Positions 53,163 to 62,486 of a stretch of DNA of 64,000 nucleotides are shown in pieces. Position numbers and translations under genes: made by a program. Location of the stretch: the NCBI RefSeq assembly GCF_042652345.1, contig NZ_JBHSJJ010000019.1, positions 1 through 64,000 on the forward strand. The letters run 5' to 3'. The notes under the pieces are model-generated. The model searched no databases. It saw only the letters and a program-made list of their open reading frames with translations, and was not told the DNA's origin. The stretch is from Negadavirga shengliensis. GTDB taxonomy: Bacteria > Bacteroidota > Bacteroidia > Cytophagales > Cyclobacteriaceae. The number at the start of each line of letters is the position of its first letter. The first letter of the stretch is position 1.

Positions 53163-54319
53163 TGGACAACATGGTAAAAATCTCGTTTTTGTTTTTTGCT
53201 TTTGTGGGTGGCCTGCTGGTTTATGGGTGCCGGGAGCCCTATGAGCCGGACCTTTCCACTTTCGACCACAGTATTCTCGTGGTAGAGGGACACCTGGAAG
53301 TAGGTGGGGGAACCAGTGTCATCAAATTAAGCCGCACCCATCCACTATATCAACAGACAACCTTCTCTCCCCTCATCAACGCCCAGGTAAATATTATGGG
53401 CACTACAGAAGGCGTTTGGGCTATGGGATGGCACGAGGACGGGTATTACTACACGGAGGGCAATCTTCCCGGGAACCAATCTTATGTTTTGAGTATCTAT
53501 TTGGGTCCGGGACGGCAGTACTTTTCACAAGAAATTGTTCCGGTCGAAACCCCTGATTTCGATATCACCTACCAAAAAAGGGATGGCAATCTGAAAATCT
53601 ACGCCAACACTTTCGGCAATGAAAGTGCCCCTTATTTCAGATGGGAGTATGAAGAGACCTGGATGTACCGCACACCCTTTGCCTCTGCGTTCAGATATGA
53701 ATCGACCACCAACCAAGTAGTGGTAAGAAACCAGAATGAAATGGCCTACCAATGCTGGGATGGTGACTTTTCCACAAGAATCATTCTGGAGTCCTCATCT
53801 AAATACCAAAACAATCAGATTTTTCAGAAAGAACTGTTGCAAATAGACAGCCTTTCCGAAAAACTCGGGATCAGGTATCACATCAAAGTAAAACAGAGAG
53901 CAATAAACCTGGAAGCCTTTACCTTCTGGGAAAGCATCAGGCGTAACTCCGATGATATCGGGGATATCTTTAGCCCCATGCCTTCAGGAATCAGCAGCAA
54001 CCTCTATAATGCAGAAAATTCCGACGAACCCGTGATAGGATATATAAGCGCGGGAAAATCCGTGGAAAAATCCATTTACATCGACAGAGGCGATGTTAAC
54101 TGGAGAGCTGTCATCGCGGAATATCGGGGATGTGAAATGGATACAATAGGTGTTCAGGATTACGAGGAGTTTTTTTTATATGGGGGGTATGAGCCTATTA
54201 TAGAATATTGTGAGATGTTTTATCCCTGCGGTCAATATTTCGCCGCACCGCGAAGATGTACAGACTGTAGGTTGAGAGGCGGGACCACAGACAGGCCGGA
54301 ATTTTGGGAAGACCAGTAA
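53162..54319 (+). CDS. DUF4249 lipoprotein
   Basis: A 385-aa Bacteroidota protein of the DUF4249 family, usually found next to TonB receptors. The signal ends LLVYGC (lipobox Cys about 23). An N-terminal beta-sandwich (LVVEGHLEVGGGTSVIKLSR) is followed by the typical C-terminal Cys-rich motif CTDCRLRGGTTDRPEFW. Its ATG overlaps the receptor stop codon by 1 nt (TAATG). By position it is a surface or periplasmic partner of the receptor; the ligand is unknown. Confidence 0.9.
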   Translation: MDNMVKISFLFFAFVGGLLVYGCREPYEPDLSTFDHSILVVEGHLEVGGGTSVIKLSRTHPLYQQTTFSPLINAQVNIMGTTEGVWAMGWHEDGYYYTEGNLPGNQSYVLSIYLGPGRQYFSQEIVPVETPDFDITYQKRDGNLKIYANTFGNESAPYFRWEYEETWMYRTPFASAFRYESTTNQVVVRNQNEMAYQCWDGDFSTRIILESSSKYQNNQIFQKELLQIDSLSEKLGIRYHIKVKQRAINLEAFTFWESIRRNSDDIGDIFSPMPSGISSNLYNAENSDEPVIGYISAGKSVEKSIYIDRGDVNWRAVIAEYRGCEMDTIGVQDYEEFFLYGGYEPIIEYCEMFYPCGQYFAAPRRCTDCRLRGGTTDRPEFWEDQ

Positions 54320-54334
54320 GAAAATGAAGTAACT

Positions 54335-56017
54335 ATGCGGATATTCATCAACCTTTTCATATTGATATCGCTGTCGGGATTAACCATTTTCCCGTCGATC
54401 GGGCAAAGTGACATGACAAAGCCAATGGCATCGGAAAAAGCTCCGGAAGAAACGGTGCATGTCCATTTGACGGATCATGTGCTGATTTCGGGAGAAACCC
54501 TGTGGCTGCATGTCCTGGTGACGCTGGAAGGTAAACCCACACCCTCCAAAATTGTGTATGCCGAAATCCTGGACCGAAGGGGAAATCCGGTAAAACAACA
54601 AATGATTGGTTTAAAAGAAGGCAAAGGGGATGGATACCTGGAGGTACCGGAGCAGCTTCCTTCCGACCACTATTTACTGCGGGTTTATACCCGCAACAGC
54701 CCTTATGCGGAAAACCCTCACAGGATTTCCCACCATGTATTGTCGATCATCAACCCCCAAAATCCCCCCAGAATCCTGGCGGAATCAAAAACACCTATCC
54801 GTAACATTTCTTTTAAAGAAGGTGAAAACAGGTTCATCCAACTGGAAAAATCATCCTGGTTGACATCGGAAACCATCGTGATGAACGTAAAGCCTGAAGA
54901 AGGTTCAGTCCCTTATTTTAACGTATCCGTTACCAAGGTCTTCCCTGGATATTTTGAAAACAAACCGTACGCCATTGACGACATATATGCACCTATCAAA
55001 AAAGATAAGGTAATCGTGCCTGAAATATATGGCCACATCATCAAGGGCAGACTGCTTGCCGACAAAGTGGATACTACAGAGACCTTTTTTCTGTCCGCGC
55101 ATGGTACGCAAGCCCATTTGTTCTTGGGAAAGCCCAATCAAAACGGTGACTTCTTTTTCGAAACCGGTGCTTTCAGTCATTTTGACTATGTCGTGGTGCA
55201 ATCATCAAAATCCGAAGAACAGGTGAATTTTCTGCTGGAATCCCCCTTTTGGGACCAAAGGCCCAAAGCCGGGTTCGATCTTCCCGGATTTTCCCTTACC
55301 CAGGAGGCCAAACAATTTATCGAAGACAGGCTACTGGCACATGCCACCAATAGGTATTTCATGCCTGAGAAAATGCTGCCGCCCCCAACTGTCCCATTCC
55401 AGTTTATTGCTGACCATTCTTATTTGTTGGATGACTATAACCGTTTTGACAACATGGCCACCACCATCAGGGAATATGTTCCCAGCGTCTATGTGAGGAG
55501 TCAAAACAGAAAAACCATATTCAAAAATTTTAACCTGCCGTACAACCGCTTGTTTCAGGAAAACCCTTTGATACTGGTAGACGGCATGCCGGTGTTTGAC
55601 AGTGATGAATTTTCCAGATTCAACCCAAAAGAAATCGAAAGGATGGATATCGTGAACCGGTACCTTTATTTTCAGGAAAACCTGTTTCAGGGACTGATAG
55701 CCCTTACCTCCTACAACAACGATTTTGGTAAATACGACTTGCCCAAAAACGCCCTGTTCATAGAATATCAGGGGATACAGCCCCAAAAAAACACCGGGAA
55801 CCTATTTGTTAAAAATCAGGAAAACAGACGTTTCCCCGATTTTAGAAACATATTGCTGTGGGAGACCAACCGGAAGCGTGAAGAAGACCACCCCATCCTT
55901 TTCCAAAGCTCGGACCTGGAAGGGGATTATGAGATCAGGGCGTCCTTCTGGAATCCCGCTACTGAAAACTGGAAAGAGGAAAGCCGGCTGATAAAAGTGG
56001 TAGCTAGAAATGAGTAA
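54335..56017 (+). CDS. MG2-like exported protein with degenerate TonB-plug segment
   Basis: A 560-aa protein starting 15 nt after the DUF4249 gene. The signal region (MRIFINLFILISLSGLTIFP) is followed by an MG2-like domain (EETVHVHLTDHVLISGETLW). A later region NPLILVDGMPVFDSDEF / NPKEIERMDIVNRYLYFQEN resembles the SusC plug box (LDGxPV...DIExIEVLK) but lacks its glycine-rich continuation, and no barrel follows. It is a shorter, more degenerate relative of the protein at 32226. It probably works with the receptor and DUF4249 protein of its operon. Confidence 0.75.
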   Translation: MRIFINLFILISLSGLTIFPSIGQSDMTKPMASEKAPEETVHVHLTDHVLISGETLWLHVLVTLEGKPTPSKIVYAEILDRRGNPVKQQMIGLKEGKGDGYLEVPEQLPSDHYLLRVYTRNSPYAENPHRISHHVLSIINPQNPPRILAESKTPIRNISFKEGENRFIQLEKSSWLTSETIVMNVKPEEGSVPYFNVSVTKVFPGYFENKPYAIDDIYAPIKKDKVIVPEIYGHIIKGRLLADKVDTTETFFLSAHGTQAHLFLGKPNQNGDFFFETGAFSHFDYVVVQSSKSEEQVNFLLESPFWDQRPKAGFDLPGFSLTQEAKQFIEDRLLAHATNRYFMPEKMLPPPTVPFQFIADHSYLLDDYNRFDNMATTIREYVPSVYVRSQNRKTIFKNFNLPYNRLFQENPLILVDGMPVFDSDEFSRFNPKEIERMDIVNRYLYFQENLFQGLIALTSYNNDFGKYDLPKNALFIEYQGIQPQKNTGNLFVKNQENRRFPDFRNILLWETNRKREEDHPILFQSSDLEGDYEIRASFWNPATENWKEESRLIKVVARNE

Positions 56018-56172
56018 ACATTTGAAATAATCTGTTCTTCATGTCGTGGGGAGCATTCCGTAGATACCGGGATATCCGGTATCCAATTTAGAAATCAAGA
56101 AAGCCCGGAACGCAAATAGGCCCTAAAATACCCCCCTCCAATTTTACCGTTATCAATCTGCTTCAACCTCTT

Positions 56173-57627
56173 TCAATTCCCCACCGCCACAGGCAACACC
56201 TCCACGGTCAAAGAATCGACCACGGTCACTTCAAAACCCAGATTTACTTCCAACTGGCTGGAGGATTCCTGAAGCCGGGCCGCGCCGTTCTTCGACACCC
56301 TGCTCTCCCAGACGTAAAGTCTTCGCAGATTAGGACTGTTCTGAAGATATTGGATACCCTCATCCCCTACGGAAGTACCGTAAATGTTCAAAAACTCAAG
56401 ATAAGGCAGTTCCTTTAAGTAAGACATCCCTTTGTCGGTAATGCCTGTTTTTTCTGCCCTCAAACGGGTAAGATTTTTAAATTTGGCGATATGCTCCATC
56501 CCGGCATCCGACAGTGGGGTATCTTTTAAATCAAGCCAGGTGATCTGCTCCGGAAAATCTTCCGCCAGCTCTCCTAAAACCTCATTTACCGGATCATTTT
56601 TATACAGCGTAACCTGGAGCCAATTTTCTTTATTGGACAATGGCTTGATGGAAATGCCCCGGGATTTATAGGCTTTGATCTTTTCGGGGTCTGCCAATGC
56701 GGTTCCCGACGCCAGCAGTTTTTCCACCTCGGTCTTGTTAGCGTCAGGATCGGCCAGTGTCCGTAAAATGGCGTTCACTTCATCATTCACCTGCACTTCG
56801 GCTACCTTTTTATCAAAAGGCGCCCCTTTATCGATCCACCATTCCAGCAGGGTAATCTGATCCGGACTAAGTTGTGTCTTTCCCTTAGGGGGCATATGGT
56901 CATCATCAATGTCGGGCAAATGGATCCTTCTGATGAGCTCGCTTTCCTGCACATTTCCCGCCACAAAAACAGGCCCGTTTTCACCCCCTTTCATCAGTGC
57001 AGTCCGGGTATGCATCTGCAAGTCCCCTTTTTTCTTGCTGGCGTTATGACAGGAATTGCACCGCATTTCCAATATCGGATGGACGATATCCGCAAAGACA
57101 TCGGCTTCGTTCAGGTCTTTTATCAGTTTAGGCCCTTTTTCCTGGGCAGGCAAACCGGCCAATGCCCTTAGGCCATTGGGCATGTACTGCGTCAGGTAAG
57201 TGGATCCATGGGTCAGGGAACCACCGTAATGACCTGCTCCGGCGAGGAATACCATCATTACAAATAATGATGCCCAGTATGCCTTTTGGATTTTGTCCGT
57301 GGATTTTTTTTCTTTTTGACGGTAAAGAAACCAAGAAGAAAAGGCCAGTATCACCAAAATGAGACCCGCCCATTGATGGATGAACAGCAGGTCCTCACTG
57401 TAGTCTCCCGACCGCGCCAGCATTAACCCCAACGTCGCTGTCACCAATGCAGAGATGGCCCCCAAAAGTAGAACAAACCCCACCGCGGGCCGCAGGTAAG
57501 CAAACCTCTCTTTCCGGGACAAAAACGCCATCAAAAAGGCTAAAACCAAAAAACCAATGGGTAAATGCAGGATCAAAGGGTGGAACCTGCCAAAGAAAAT
57601 CACAATATCTGCTGCTGATTGATCCAT
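56173..57627 (-). CDS. DUF2231 membrane, cytochrome c and leucine-rich-repeat protein
   Basis: A 484-aa protein with an unusual domain order. Residues 1-150 hold four membrane helices (HPLILHLPIGFLVLAFLMAF) of the DUF2231 type. Residues 175-270 are a Planctomycete-type cytochrome c domain with one haem site (C190-N-S-C193-H194, HILEMRCNSCH-like). Residues about 355-455 contain leucine-rich repeats (LDLKDTPLSDAGMEHIAKF, LNIYGTSVGDEGIQYLQNS). It should be anchored in the inner membrane with haem and LRR outside. It is the last gene of an operon with the DUF1501 and PSD1 genes. Confidence 0.87.
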   Translation of the reverse strand: MDQSAADIVIFFGRFHPLILHLPIGFLVLAFLMAFLSRKERFAYLRPAVGFVLLLGAISALVTATLGLMLARSGDYSEDLLFIHQWAGLILVILAFSSWFLYRQKEKKSTDKIQKAYWASLFVMMVFLAGAGHYGGSLTHGSTYLTQYMPNGLRALAGLPAQEKGPKLIKDLNEADVFADIVHPILEMRCNSCHNASKKKGDLQMHTRTALMKGGENGPVFVAGNVQESELIRRIHLPDIDDDHMPPKGKTQLSPDQITLLEWWIDKGAPFDKKVAEVQVNDEVNAILRTLADPDANKTEVEKLLASGTALADPEKIKAYKSRGISIKPLSNKENWLQVTLYKNDPVNEVLGELAEDFPEQITWLDLKDTPLSDAGMEHIAKFKNLTRLRAEKTGITDKGMSYLKELPYLEFLNIYGTSVGDEGIQYLQNSPNLRRLYVWESRVSKNGAARLQESSSQLEVNLGFEVTVVDSLTVEVLPVAVGN

Positions 57628-57635
57628 ATGCTATT

Positions 57636-59117
57636 TTATGCAATGATTTTATGAACTACTTTTCCTGAAACATCCGTTAGCCGGAAGTCTCTTCCCTGGG
57701 CGAAATACGTGAGTTTTTCATGATCCAGCCCCAACAGATGAAGGATGGTCGCCTGTAAATCATGAACATGCACCTTATCGCGGATACCATAATAACCTAT
57801 TTCGTCGGTTTCTCCAAGCGTAAACCCACCTTTTACACCACCGCCTGCCATCCAGATGGGAAAGGCTTCTGTGTGATGGTCCCGGCCTTTGAACGGCCAT
57901 ACTCTCCCACCCCGGTTTTCCTGCATCGGCGTCCTGCCAAACTCTCCCCCCCAAACCACCAGCGTCTCATCCAACATGCCCCGCTGCTTCAGGTCCTTTA
58001 CCAGGGCTGCCATGGGCCGGTCTACTTGCTGGCATTTTTTTCTGAGCCCCACCTCCAACGATTCGTTTTCCGATACGCCATGGGTATCCCAGCCCCAGTC
58101 GAATAACTGCACAAACCTCACCCCTTTTTCCAACAGCCTCCTGGCCAACAGACAGTTATTGGCAAATGAGGTTTTACCGGGTGCGGTGCCGTACATTTCA
58201 TGAATATAGGTAGGCTCATCTGCGATATCCATGACATCCGGCACGGAGGTCTGCATATTAAAGGCCATTTCGTACTGACTGATACGGGTCAGGGTCTCCG
58301 GATCACCCATTTCCCTATACTCCTTTTCGTTGATCTTATTGATGGCATCAATGGTTTGACGCCTCAATTTTCCGTCTATCCCCGCCGGATTGGACACATA
58401 CAAGACGGGATCGCCCTCAGAGCGACACTGCACCCCCTGATACACCGAGGGTAAAAAACCGCTGCCCCAGACAGACTTACCCGCATCAGGCGTATTGCCC
58501 CCGGAAACAAGAACGATAAAACCCGGCAGGTTGTCGTTTTCGGACCCCAAACCATAGGTGACCCACGATCCCATACTGGGTCTGCCCAGCCGCGGCCCCC
58601 CTGTTTGCAACAACAACTGGGCAGGTGCATGGTTAAATTCATCGGTATGCATGGTCTTGATAAGGGTAGCGTCATCCGCAATGCTGGAAAAATGCGGGAG
58701 CAACTCTGAAACCACCATCCCGGATTCACCTCTCGGTTTAAATTCAGCCTGTGGGCCAAGCATTTTTGGAACGCCCTGGATAAAGGCAAATTTTTTCCCT
58801 TCCAAAAGTGATTGAGGGCAATCCAAGCCATCAAGTTTCTGTAAATCGGGCTTGTAATCAAAAAGCTCTAATTGGGACGGAGCCCCGGCCATATGGAGGT
58901 AAATGATGCGTTTGGCTTTTGGGGCAAAATGAGGCAGTTTAGCAGCCAGGTTTTCCGCAGCTTGTTTCGCTGCTTCTTCTTTTTGGGAGGCAAGCGGCTG
59001 GCAGCCCATCATCGCACCCAGGGCGATCCCACCCAAACCCGAAGCGCATTGTTTCAGAAAATGCCTTCTGGTCTGCTGCTGTAAAGAACGGTAGTGGTAT
59101 TCTTCAAATAGGTTCAT
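57636..59117 (-). CDS. DUF1501 family protein
   Basis: A 493-aa protein of the DUF1501 family (alkaline phosphatase/sulfatase-like fold). The N-terminus QQQTRRHFLKQCASGLGGIA carries a Tat-like twin-arginine motif and a later Cys (MMGC). Further landmarks are RIIYLHMAGAPSQLELFDYK, GIPDMLGPQ-like region, LLARRLLEKGVRFVQLFDWG and LVVWGGEFGRTPMQENRGGR. The family nearly always accompanies PSD1 cytochromes, as here (gap 11 nt upstream). Enzymatic activity is not established. Confidence 0.9.
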   Translation of the reverse strand: MNLFEEYHYRSLQQQTRRHFLKQCASGLGGIALGAMMGCQPLASQKEEAAKQAAENLAAKLPHFAPKAKRIIYLHMAGAPSQLELFDYKPDLQKLDGLDCPQSLLEGKKFAFIQGVPKMLGPQAEFKPRGESGMVVSELLPHFSSIADDATLIKTMHTDEFNHAPAQLLLQTGGPRLGRPSMGSWVTYGLGSENDNLPGFIVLVSGGNTPDAGKSVWGSGFLPSVYQGVQCRSEGDPVLYVSNPAGIDGKLRRQTIDAINKINEKEYREMGDPETLTRISQYEMAFNMQTSVPDVMDIADEPTYIHEMYGTAPGKTSFANNCLLARRLLEKGVRFVQLFDWGWDTHGVSENESLEVGLRKKCQQVDRPMAALVKDLKQRGMLDETLVVWGGEFGRTPMQENRGGRVWPFKGRDHHTEAFPIWMAGGGVKGGFTLGETDEIGYYGIRDKVHVHDLQATILHLLGLDHEKLTYFAQGRDFRLTDVSGKVVHKIIA

Positions 59118-59128
59118 GGGTACGCAAT

Positions 59129-61930
59129 TTATGACTTCATAAGGAACTCATCCAGATTCATAATGGTATTGGCCATTACTGTCAAAACGGCCAGGGTTTC
59201 ATTTTCTTCTCCAATAAGCTGGCATATTGCCTCGGGATCCGCTTCGAAATACTGCTGCGTCTGCCGGTGCAATAATAGAAGATCTTCCAGCTTCTCTTCA
59301 TCTACGCCGCGCAACATCGCCATGCTGTACATCAAGGCCAACTGCGCCCTGGCATCAGAAGGCGAACTTTCTGCCACTTTTCTTGCCAGCTCGCGGGCGG
59401 CCTCCAGATAAACCGGATCATTCAACGTCACCAGGGCCTGGATAGGTGTATTGGTGTCGATTCGTCTGGGCAGACAAAACTCCCTGCTGGGCGCATCAAA
59501 TGCAATAAAGGACGGGTAAGGGCTGGTCCGCCTCCAAAAGGTATATAAAGCCCTGCGATATCGGTCCTCTCCTGTACTGGTTTCCCATTTATCGCCGCTG
59601 TAAACCACCTGCCATATGCCTTCCGGCTGTTCGGGCATCACACTGGCCCCGTACATTTTCTTACTTAATAAACCGCTTACCGATAAGGCCTGATCCCTTA
59701 ACTGTTCTGCCGTCAACCGTATCCGGGGACCTCGGGCAAGCATTTTGTTACCCGGGTCTTTTTCCAGTAAATCCTCTCTCATGTGTGAAGATTGCCGGTA
59801 AGCAGCCGACATGACGATTTCCTTCAACAGCTTTTTAACATCCCATTCATGCTCATGGATAAAACGCCGGGCAAGCCAGTCCAACAATTCCGGATGGGTG
59901 GGATCAAACCCCTGAGAACCGAAATCTTCCAGTGTTTCCACCAATCCCAACCCGAATAACTGTTCCCAAAAACGGTTGACGGTGACCCTCGCAGTAAGCG
60001 GGTTGTCGGGACTTACCAACCATTCTGCCAGTCCCAAGCGGTTCATGCCGTAAGCAAAATCATTCCATTTTTCGGGCACACCCGGTTCCACTTTATCTCC
60101 CAACACCATCCAGTTGCCCTTTTCAAACAGCCTGGTTTCTCTCCCGTACTCAGCTTTCAGCTCCAGCATGATCGGTGTGCCTACCTTCCCCTTTTCCAGA
60201 TTGAACAACTGGTAGAAGTCTTTTTCAACGTCTTCATATCCTTTTTCCCCCTCCCCCGGCAATGCCTGATGCAAACTCACCCATTCCACAATGCATTGGG
60301 TATGGGATTTTTCAGCACCTTGTAGCACCAAATACAGATCACGGTTACCTTCCACTTTCTTAATCGGAACAGAGATGGTTTCGTTCAACGTGATGATTTT
60401 GTCCATGTTCTCTTCCTCGTCAAAAACCTTTTTGGTCTTTTGCCTGACCCTCCAGTTACCGATCACCTCCCCTTCTTTGTGATCCAGCCTGAATTCCAGC
60501 ACACCCACACTTGTATCTGCTCTCACCCTCAACATGATTCTATCCTCTCCTCTAAAGGGAACCTGCTTTTTTCGGGTATAAACGCTGTCTGTCACACTGA
60601 AGAAGGAGGTGCCTTTTACCGGAATTCCCTTATCCATCTGTTCAAAGAGATGGGGATGGATCTTGGGTTCCGTGACCCTGACCAGCTTCTCATAATACGG
60701 CCTGGTTTCCAGTCCAGCATGTTTTTCTGCCCAATCCAATATCCTGTTTAACCGGTCTTGGTCTTCTTTTTCCGTAAATTCCACCAATACAGGTGACTCA
60801 TTGGGCATATCCGTGTCCGCCGTTTGGTTAAAAAAAGCCAGGGATTTATAGAAATCCTCATGCTTGATCGGGTCATATGGATGGCTGTGGCATTGTACAC
60901 ACTCCATGGTGGTGCCCTGCAGTACAGACCAGGTCGTGCTTACCTTGTCTATCAGCGCTGCAATCCGGAATTCTTCATTATCCGTACCCCCCTCATCGTT
61001 GTTCATGGTATTTCGGTGAAAGGCAGTGGCAATGTATTGGTCATCCGTAGCATCCGGCAGGAGATCCCCCGCCAGTTGCTCCGTAACAAAACGGTCAAAA
61101 GGAATGTTGTCATTAAAAGCATTGATCAACCAGTCCCGGTATTTCCAAATGCTTCTGGGTCGGTCGGCTTCGTATCCTTTTGAATCCGCATACCTGGCCA
61201 AATCCATCCACATGGCTGCCCAGCGTTCTCCATAAGCCGGTGAGGCCAGCAGGCTGTCCACCACGGCTTCATATGCGGTGGCAGAGGTATCGGCAAGAAA
61301 AGCCCTGGTTTGTTCCAGGCTGGGAGGCAATCCGGTCAGATCAAAGCTCACCCGGCGAAGCAACGTGTATCTGTCAGCCATGGGGTTGGGTGCCAATTCC
61401 ATTTCCTCCAGCTTTTCCAGAATAAACCGGTCAATATCAGTGATTATCCAATCGTCGCTTATTTCAGGAACCGCTGTTTCTTCCGGGGCTATGTATGCCC
61501 AATGGTCTTTCCAGGGTGCACCTTGATTGATCCATTTTGTCAATACAGCAATTTCCTTTTTACTCAAAGGCTCCCGCTCCAAAGGCATCCTGTATTCAGG
61601 ATCATGGTGTTTGATCCTTTTGACGAGTTCGCTTTTGCCCGGACTTCCGGGAACAATAGCCCTTTTTCCGGATTCATTGACCGCCAAAGCCTCTTCTTCA
61701 AACAAAAGGCTAAAACCTCCTGATTTTTTTACGCCCCCGTGGCAGAAAATACATTTTTTATTAAAAATAGGACGGATATCCTTATTGAAATCCACTTCTT
61801 TTCCCAGCACAAAAGAGGGAATATACCGGTGCTTGTTTTCGATGGATACCCCATTGAGAAGGAGATATACCAGCCAAATCAAAAACAATCCTGAAGAAAA
61901 AGATAATATCAGTCGGGTTTTCGGAAGCAT
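59129..61930 (-). CDS. PSD1/DUF1549-DUF1553 cytochrome c protein
   Basis: A 933-aa exported protein with a membrane anchor (about 8-26). NKKCIFCHGG (about 58-67) is a single CxxCH haem site of the Planctomycete cytochrome C family. DUF1549 occupies about 165-370 (YTLLRRVSFDLTGLPPSLEQ, GERWAAMWMDLARYADSKGY), a carbohydrate-binding-like insert lies at about 460-560, and DUF1553 about 630-890 (RVTVNRFWEQLFGLGLVETL). First gene of a three-gene operon. Such proteins are abundant in Planctomycetes and in polysaccharide degraders; the reaction is unknown. Confidence 0.9.
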   Translation of the reverse strand: MLPKTRLILSFSSGLFLIWLVYLLLNGVSIENKHRYIPSFVLGKEVDFNKDIRPIFNKKCIFCHGGVKKSGGFSLLFEEEALAVNESGKRAIVPGSPGKSELVKRIKHHDPEYRMPLEREPLSKKEIAVLTKWINQGAPWKDHWAYIAPEETAVPEISDDWIITDIDRFILEKLEEMELAPNPMADRYTLLRRVSFDLTGLPPSLEQTRAFLADTSATAYEAVVDSLLASPAYGERWAAMWMDLARYADSKGYEADRPRSIWKYRDWLINAFNDNIPFDRFVTEQLAGDLLPDATDDQYIATAFHRNTMNNDEGGTDNEEFRIAALIDKVSTTWSVLQGTTMECVQCHSHPYDPIKHEDFYKSLAFFNQTADTDMPNESPVLVEFTEKEDQDRLNRILDWAEKHAGLETRPYYEKLVRVTEPKIHPHLFEQMDKGIPVKGTSFFSVTDSVYTRKKQVPFRGEDRIMLRVRADTSVGVLEFRLDHKEGEVIGNWRVRQKTKKVFDEEENMDKIITLNETISVPIKKVEGNRDLYLVLQGAEKSHTQCIVEWVSLHQALPGEGEKGYEDVEKDFYQLFNLEKGKVGTPIMLELKAEYGRETRLFEKGNWMVLGDKVEPGVPEKWNDFAYGMNRLGLAEWLVSPDNPLTARVTVNRFWEQLFGLGLVETLEDFGSQGFDPTHPELLDWLARRFIHEHEWDVKKLLKEIVMSAAYRQSSHMREDLLEKDPGNKMLARGPRIRLTAEQLRDQALSVSGLLSKKMYGASVMPEQPEGIWQVVYSGDKWETSTGEDRYRRALYTFWRRTSPYPSFIAFDAPSREFCLPRRIDTNTPIQALVTLNDPVYLEAARELARKVAESSPSDARAQLALMYSMAMLRGVDEEKLEDLLLLHRQTQQYFEADPEAICQLIGEENETLAVLTVMANTIMNLDEFLMKS

Positions 61931-62184
61931 AATTTAAGGGAAATCCCAGCGGGGAATTCACGTAACAAAGTAAAGAAATTTGGCTGAATTTCAAATATTC
62001 CGATAAAACAACGGCGAAATAAAGATTTTGACGGAAAAAACCACCCGGATTCCCCAAGAAATAAAATCCAAGTATTCAAATCCTTCCTGCTTTTGCGGTT
62101 TGGCCCGGATTTCCTTCTCCCAGTCGTCATACGCGAGAAGCAATACCATATCGTCCGGTTTACCCAGGTTGTCCGGGATTTCCC

Positions 62185-62362
62185 CCTCTTAGTGACGTAC
62201 TGTTTCGTCATCGCGGGAAGCGGCAACCTTTCGATTTAATTGCCGGAGACGTTCTCCGCGACGAAGCGATCCCCTCGCGTGAGCGCGCGGCGTAGCGGCG
62301 GGGTTTTCCCCGTGCTGGCGGGGCAGGTCGGTTACTTTTTTGACCTGCAGCAAAAAAGTAAC
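62185..62362. repeat. GC-rich dispersed repeat and perfect hairpin
   Basis: The stretch TTTCGTCATCGCGGGAAGCG ... GACGAAGCGATCCCCTCGCG is the dispersed CGTCATCGCG...GACGAAGCGATC type seen between genes in many bacteria. It ends with a perfect 12-bp hairpin, GTTACTTTTTTG (62331-62342) and CAAAAAAGTAAC (62351-62362), loop ACCTGCAG. The remaining space from 61931 to 62486 shows nothing I would call a gene. Confidence 0.65.
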
Positions 62363-62486
62363 AAATGTAATTCGGAGAGGTTTTGTAAAAAAACCATAAA
62401 TTCCTATTTTCGACAATTACCCAAAATATTTACCTGTAAAAAACTTATTTATCAAACCAAAAGTCACCTAATTAATCCAAATCAAA

